Shown here: positions 59,752-64,000 of the stretch, piece after piece
Numbering within the stretch: the stretch's first letter is position 1
Layout of the letters: each line of letters begins with the position of its first letter
Origin: Gemmatimonadaceae bacterium
GTDB taxonomy: Bacteria > Gemmatimonadota > Gemmatimonadetes > Gemmatimonadales > Gemmatimonadaceae
Direction of reading: 5' to 3'
NCBI GenBank assembly: GCA_037721215.1
Contig: JBBJNV010000002.1
Coordinates: 1 to 64,000 of the forward strand
DNA: 64,000 nt
Translations under genes and position numbers: made by a program
The notes under the pieces: generated by a model
Seen by the model: the letters and a program-made list of their open reading frames with translations, nothing else
The model's database searches: none
Told to the model about the DNA's origin: nothing

Positions 59752-61458
59752 CTATCTGGCAGCAGCGTGTAACAGCCAGCCATTGGGGTCAACCTGCACG
59801 CCGGTAACTGGCCCTGATGTCTTGAAGCGAAATACTTCACTGCGTGCGTTCACCTGCACTCGCTGCGACGAGGTGGTGCCGGCGGCGGAAACGGCTAGCT
59901 CCAGGGGAAAGCGGAAGGTGGGCCATGCCGCTTTCTGGGTCTGATTGACCGTAACAACCGCCTCGCGGGCGGCCGCATCGTAGCTATGGGTGACCGCCAG
60001 TATGGGATGGCCGGGACGATAGACCCACTGCTGGAAGAACCAGCCAAGATCGCGTCCGGATTCTTCCTCAAGAGCGCGCTGCAGGTCGGGGGTGCGTGCA
60101 TTGCCGTGGGCGAAGCGGCGGTAATATCGGCGGATCCCCGAGAAGAAGACTTCATCGCCCAGCAAACCGCGCAGCATATGAAGAACGGCGCCGCCCTTGT
60201 TGTAGGAATTTGCGTTGAGCAATGCCACCAGGTCGTTTTTCGGTACCGCGGTGGTGTCGACGATGGCGAGGTCGGTGACTGGTGAATTGAGGTAACCCTG
60301 CCAGGACTCGGTAGTCAGTTTCCGGAAGCGGGCGAGGCCGTCGGCGCGTTCAAAGAACTGGTTGCCGAAGTAGGTGGCGAAGCCTTCGGAGAGCCAGAGG
60401 TGGCTCCAGTGTCCGGGTGTCACGGCATCGCCGAACCATTGGTGTGCGATCTCGTGCGAGACGGTTGATTCCGCCAGCGTGTTCTTGCTGAGCGCAGTCT
60501 CCGAATAGAAGATGGCTCCGGCGTTCTCCATCCCGCCAAAGCGAGTCGCGGACTGGACATTGGCCAGCTGCGGGTACGGGAAGGGCGCCACCAGGTTGGC
60601 GAAGTGTGCGATCATCTGGCCGGAGCGGCGGAAGATGTTAGCGTTGTTGAGGCTGTCCTGGGGGAACGCATAGTAGCTGACCGGTACACAGCCGTTGTGA
60701 GGGGGGGCAGCCCCACCTGGCGCGCAGCGATCGGTGACGCCGATGGCGAAGTCGGCCGCACCGATGACCATGAGATACGCCGGAATGGGCTGGTCGATCC
60801 GCCACTTCCAGGTGCGCTTCTGCTCGGTGAGGGCCGCGCCTTCCATCAAGCCTGTGCGCACTCCGTTGGCAATGACTTCCCAGGCTGCGGGGGCGGTAAC
60901 CGTGTAGTCGACTGTGGCCTTGTCGCTGGGATGATCGATGACCGGAAACCAGAAACGCGCGCGATCGGGCCAGTTGTCGGCGAAGGCGCCGCGCGCTCCG
61001 TGCACGTTATTTCGAATGATGAGGCCATCGTCGGGCTCGCCGTCGTAGAGCACGGTAACGTGCAGCGTATCTCCCGGGCGCGCATCGTGTAGCGGGAAGT
61101 GAATGCGGGCGGAATCCTGGCGGAAGGACACTGCCCGGACGCTCGCGCGGCGCGCCTGAGTGGTCACGGTGCGCACGCGCAGGCCGGTAAGATCGAGCCA
61201 GACCGAATCGAGTGGAGCTGTGATCAACAGATCGGCGCGGGTACTGGCGGTGATGTGCTTGCCGGTGTCGGGCAGCTCGATCGTGATGGCGTAGTGGATG
61301 GCATCGACGCCGGATTGGTATGGTCCGGCGGGCGGCACGATGCCGACCCGCGTGGCCCGAGGCTCCGGCCGATCGAGGGGTGGCACCCTGACGCTTCCGG
61401 CGCATCCGGCCAGGATTGTGAGCGCGGCAGTGATGGCGGCTGCCTGTCTGCAAATCAT
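59752..61458 (-). CDS. M1 family metallopeptidase, lipoprotein
   Basis: A 568-aa aminopeptidase-like zinc enzyme. Lipobox L-T-I-L-A-G-C near residue 19. The substrate-binding motif G-G-M-E-N-A-G is at 308-314 and the zinc motif H-E-I-A-H at 335-339, with the second glutamate about 20 residues downstream (L-S-E-G-F-A-T-Y). AGAGGA upstream of ATG 61458 supports this start. Convergent with the muramidase gene. Confidence 0.92.
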   Translation of the reverse strand: MICRQAAAITAALTILAGCAGSVRVPPLDRPEPRATRVGIVPPAGPYQSGVDAIHYAITIELPDTGKHITASTRADLLITAPLDSVWLDLTGLRVRTVTTQARRASVRAVSFRQDSARIHFPLHDARPGDTLHVTVLYDGEPDDGLIIRNNVHGARGAFADNWPDRARFWFPVIDHPSDKATVDYTVTAPAAWEVIANGVRTGLMEGAALTEQKRTWKWRIDQPIPAYLMVIGAADFAIGVTDRCAPGGAAPPHNGCVPVSYYAFPQDSLNNANIFRRSGQMIAHFANLVAPFPYPQLANVQSATRFGGMENAGAIFYSETALSKNTLAESTVSHEIAHQWFGDAVTPGHWSHLWLSEGFATYFGNQFFERADGLARFRKLTTESWQGYLNSPVTDLAIVDTTAVPKNDLVALLNANSYNKGGAVLHMLRGLLGDEVFFSGIRRYYRRFAHGNARTPDLQRALEEESGRDLGWFFQQWVYRPGHPILAVTHSYDAAAREAVVTVNQTQKAAWPTFRFPLELAVSAAGTTSSQRVQVNARSEVFRFKTSGPVTGVQVDPNGWLLHAAAR

Positions 61459-61719
61459 TCGGCTTCCTCTTTCATAGTGAAAGCGGGTCCCGACGCTTGA
61501 ATTCAGACGCGTCAACCCACTTTGGACAATCTGTGGGCCAGGAAATTCAATCGCCCCCGTGGGAGTATGCGGTGCGCTGCGGAGGGCGGCAACCGATCTT
61601 CGGGGTGAGGGGCGACGCTTACTCGCGTTGCGCACGCCAAAGGCCCCGGCCACGCACCGAACGCGAGAATGCGCATCCCCACACTCACAGGAGCGCGGTC
61701 ATGGCGAAGGCGACGGACG

Positions 61720-61977
61720 CGAGAGCGCGTGCGCGCCGCGTTTGTGGATGCGCTGCTCGACCTGATCCCGGTGCTGCCGTTCGGCCTCACGGAAGCTCGC
61801 CGTCACTCGGCGTTGTGGGCCGACCTCGTTCGGGCAGGCACCATCATCGGACCGCACGATCCCCTGATCGGAGCTACCGCGCTTGCTCACGGTCGCGCTC
61901 TGGCCACGCTCAACCAGCGGGAATTCGCGGGTGTTCCTGGCTTGCGGCTCGTTCCCCTGGAGAAATTCCTTCGCTGA
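61720..61977 (+). pseudogene. VapC-type PIN toxin, C-terminal remnant
   Basis: About 80 codons match the C-terminal two thirds of VapC proteins: A-F-V-D-A-L-L-D-L-I-P-V-L-P-F, A-R-R-H-S-A-L-W-A-D-L, G-T-I-I-G-P-H-D-P-L-I-G-A-T-A-L-A-H-G and L-N-Q-R-E-F-A-G-V-P-G-L-R. The first 40-50 residues with the essential Asp are missing and no antitoxin precedes it, so it is a dead toxin, distinct from the intact module at 49633. Confidence 0.75.
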
Positions 61978-62108
61978 CAATGCTCCTGATGGCACTGGCC
62001 CCGAATGAAGTCAGATGTTTAGCCGGGAGCGCTCATTCAAATTGCGGCCAGGAAAGTGCGTGAGAGCCTGCCATCGGCTGCGCCCTTACAACTACTGAAG
62101 GAGAACGG

Positions 62109-62369
62109 ATGGACCTACTTACCTGGCTAATAGTCGGATTGATCGCAGGCGTTCTCGCATCTCTGGTTATGGGCGGGACGGGCTACGGTCTGATCGGGGA
62201 CATCGTCATCGGAATCGTTGGCGCTTTCGTCGGAGGCTGGCTGTTCAGCGCAACGGGGGTAACAGTCCCGCTTGCCGGACTGCCCGGCACGATACTGGTC
62301 GCGTTCGTAGGAGCGGTAGTGCTGTTGTTCGTCATCAGGCTGATCAGGCGCGGTAGCGCGAGACGCTGA
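62109..62369 (+). CDS. GlsB/YeaQ/YmgE family stress-response membrane protein
   Basis: An 86-aa transglycosylase-associated-type membrane protein with three glycine-rich helices: I-V-G-L-I-A-G-V-L-A-S-L-V-M-G-G, G-D-I-V-I-G-I-V-G-A-F-V-G-G-W-L-F and G-T-I-L-V-A-F-V-G-A-V-V-L-L. AAGGAG (62098-62103) is well placed before ATG 62109. Often general-stress induced in other bacteria. Confidence 0.92.
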   Translation: MDLLTWLIVGLIAGVLASLVMGGTGYGLIGDIVIGIVGAFVGGWLFSATGVTVPLAGLPGTILVAFVGAVVLLFVIRLIRRGSARR

Positions 62370-62654
62370 CACCCGGTCAGCCGGGCTTTCACGACCGTCC
62401 CAGACGTCCGCGGGTGCCGGTGACTGGCGAGGTGTATTGACCAGGAGGTCTAAGCCAATCATTTCGGCGTTGAGCGCCCGACGCAGGAACTGTTGCCCAT
62501 TTTGTGGGCGGAGCCGGCTCAGCGCATCGGTGAGATCGTATCAGGTAAGCGTGCGATTACTGCGGACAGTGAAGTGAACTGCATCTTCCCGTCGTCCACG
62601 CAAGGCGGCAAGTTGCGCTGATTGCGGCACAGACCCCCAAGGCCACAGCACTCA
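62370..62654. other. Intergenic stretch before xanthine dehydrogenase gene
   Basis: About 285 bp. The bases CCCGGTCAGCCGGGCTTTCACG (split over 62371-62392) contain a short CCCGG/CCGGG hairpin after the stress protein gene, perhaps a terminator. Nothing else is recognised. Confidence 0.4.
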
Positions 62655-64000
62655 ATGTCAGCAGTCGGCAACAGCGTCGCGCGCAAAGACGGAATCGGGA
62701 AGGCCACCGGTGCCGCTCTCTACGCCGACGATATCGTATTTCCAGGCATGATCCACGGCCGGACAATCCGATCGACGATCCCGTGTGGCCGCATTCGCTC
62801 CATTCGGTACGACTTCGACACCACCGGCTTCACAATTGTCGACTTCCACGACGTACCATCGAAGAACATCGTCGACCTCATGGTGCAGGACCAGCCATTT
62901 CTGGCCGAGCGGGAAGTGCGGCACATGGCGGAGCCGATCGTGCTGCTGGCGCACGAAGATCGCGAAACACTGAACGCGGCAAAGGTCACGATCGAGTACG
63001 AAGAAGATCCGCCGCTGTTCGATCCCGAACTCTCGACGCAGATATTCAAGACGGTGGAAATTCTGAAGGGCGACGCGGCCGGCGCATTCGCATCCGCAGA
63101 CATCGTCGTCGAGGGGACGTACCGTACCGGCCACCAGGAGCATGTGTACATCGAACCCAACGGAGTGATAGCGGTTCCTGAAGACGGTGGAATCGCAATT
63201 CACGGCTCGGTGCAATGCCCCTTCTACGTGATCAAGGCCCTCCGCTGCCTGCTGGGCTCCGCGCACCCGAACGTACGGGTCATACAGACGGAAACCGGCG
63301 GTGGATTCGGCGGAAAGGAAGAGTATCCGTCGATGATCGCGGGACACGCGGTGATGCTCGCGATGAAGTCCGGACGTCCGGTAAAAATCATCTACGATCG
63401 CGCGGAGGACATGGTCGCCACCACCAAGCGCCACCCGTCGATAGTACGGCACCGTACCGGTGTCATGCGGGATGGGCGGCTCGTCGCAATGGATATCGGT
63501 GTGCTGCTGGACGGCGGAGCGTACGTGACACTGAGCCCGACGGTGCTGTCACGCGGGTGCATCCACGCGGCCGGTCCGTACCGCTGCGACAACATCCGCA
63601 TCCACGGGACCACGGTCTTCACCAACACTCCCCCAAACGGTGCGTTCCGTGGGTTCGGCGCGCCGCAGACGGAGTTTGCCGTCGAAGTCCACATGGACCG
63701 CATCGCTGAAACACTTGGCATGGATCCCGTCGAGCTGCGCAGGATCAATGCACTCCGCCCGGGCGATACCACGGCCACTGGTCAGACACTGCGCGAGGAT
63801 TGCAGCGCACTGATGGTGCTCGAGGAAGCTGTCGAGCGCACTGATTTTCTCCGAAAGCGTCAGGAATATAAGGGATCCCATAGATCGATCGGGCTCTCGC
63901 TGTTCTACCACGGAGCCGGATTCACCGGCGCGGGCGAACGGAATCTGAAATCGAAAGCGAGGCTGGAGCTAACACCCACAGGCGTGCGCATCGCGACCGG
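62655..64000 (+). CDS. Xanthine dehydrogenase-type molybdopterin-binding subunit (partial, runs off the window)
   Basis: The frame is open from ATG 62655 to the last base, over 445 codons without a stop. It begins with G-I-G-K-A-T-G-A-A-L-Y-A-D-D, the hallmark of the aldehyde oxidase/xanthine dehydrogenase a/b hammerhead domain (to about residue 110). The molybdopterin-binding part follows with Q-T-E-T-G-G-G-F-G-G-K-E-E near 215 and N-G-A-F-R-G-F-G-A-P-Q-T-E near 332. Hydroxylates purines or related heterocycles. FAD and Fe-S subunits are not immediately upstream and would have to follow or lie elsewhere. The MobA-like and xdhC genes in the window fit its maturation. Confidence 0.9.
   Translation, partial: MSAVGNSVARKDGIGKATGAALYADDIVFPGMIHGRTIRSTIPCGRIRSIRYDFDTTGFTIVDFHDVPSKNIVDLMVQDQPFLAEREVRHMAEPIVLLAHEDRETLNAAKVTIEYEEDPPLFDPELSTQIFKTVEILKGDAAGAFASADIVVEGTYRTGHQEHVYIEPNGVIAVPEDGGIAIHGSVQCPFYVIKALRCLLGSAHPNVRVIQTETGGGFGGKEEYPSMIAGHAVMLAMKSGRPVKIIYDRAEDMVATTKRHPSIVRHRTGVMRDGRLVAMDIGVLLDGGAYVTLSPTVLSRGCIHAAGPYRCDNIRIHGTTVFTNTPPNGAFRGFGAPQTEFAVEVHMDRIAETLGMDPVELRRINALRPGDTTATGQTLREDCSALMVLEEAVERTDFLRKRQEYKGSHRSIGLSLFYHGAGFTGAGERNLKSKARLELTPTGVRIAT

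Noticed and set aside
62658-63452. 264-codon minus-strand frame at the right end
   Set aside because: Opposite the xanthine dehydrogenase large subunit, whose own frame is open to the window edge and carries family motifs.

Overview
The window looks like a chromosomal piece of a high-GC, diderm, soil-type bacterium. My best guess is Gemmatimonadota: Oar-like TonB-dependent receptors, many small lipoproteins, ECF sigma factors, SufBCD with SufU/SufS, and GTG/TTG starts. This placement rests on general gene content, not a marker gene. No rRNA, tRNA, CRISPR array or prophage was recognised.

Layout. 1-250: a VNTR and inverted-repeat block. 250-5930: M48 protease, membrane protein, bacilliredoxin, NatAB-type ABC exporter and a MOT1 molybdate transporter. 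6097-7739: an ECF sigma gene cut off after region 2, followed by an AlbA_2/Schlafen-type regulator. 7913-11966: DM13 lipoprotein, frameshifted DUF3047 gene, MerA/Lpd-like flavoprotein with TVP38 protein, MsrA. 12127-19654: a ynj-like locus in which a YnjF-like CDP-alcohol phosphatidyltransferase is fused in frame to a TonB-dependent receptor, followed by YnjB-like binding protein, two permeases and an ATPase. 21482-27454: a divergent SUF iron-sulfur assembly cluster (sufBCD one way; Rieske protein, sufS, sufU the other). 27444-32824: FHA protein and secreted proteins or lipoproteins. 32957-35723: thiC under a TPP riboswitch, M23 peptidase, YhbY protein.

35720-36199 is the most striking gene: a redoxin whose first active-site cysteine codon is an in-frame TGA (T-U-M-G-C), with a short SECIS-like hairpin just downstream, so a probable selenoprotein. 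36995-43590: ferredoxin, methyltransferase, thioesterase, PLP enzyme, RNase D, DUF59 protein and a serine hydrolase with a histone-like basic tail. 43883-45919: ECF sigma, membrane partner and double-PDZ protein. 45923-48709: xdhC, MobA-like cytidylyltransferase, TrxB-like flavoprotein. With MOT1 at the left and a xanthine dehydrogenase large subunit running off the right end, the window carries molybdenum uptake, cofactor maturation and a molybdoenzyme.

48972-52000 is an accessory stretch: MazEF and VapBC-like modules facing each other, then decayed genes (DUF2891, alcohol-dehydrogenase piece, IS1182-like transposase start). 52036-54337 (coiled-coil membrane protein, Na+/H+ antiporter, a tiny ORF) reads as if of different origin. 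The right part holds MscS, DUF2254, paired DUF5985 proteins, NamZ-like muramidase, M1 aminopeptidase, a VapC remnant, a GlsB/YeaQ protein and the partial xanthine dehydrogenase.

Where promoters can be read (sufB, thiC) they have the form TTGnnn-17-TAGGAT, which suggests an ordinary housekeeping sigma.
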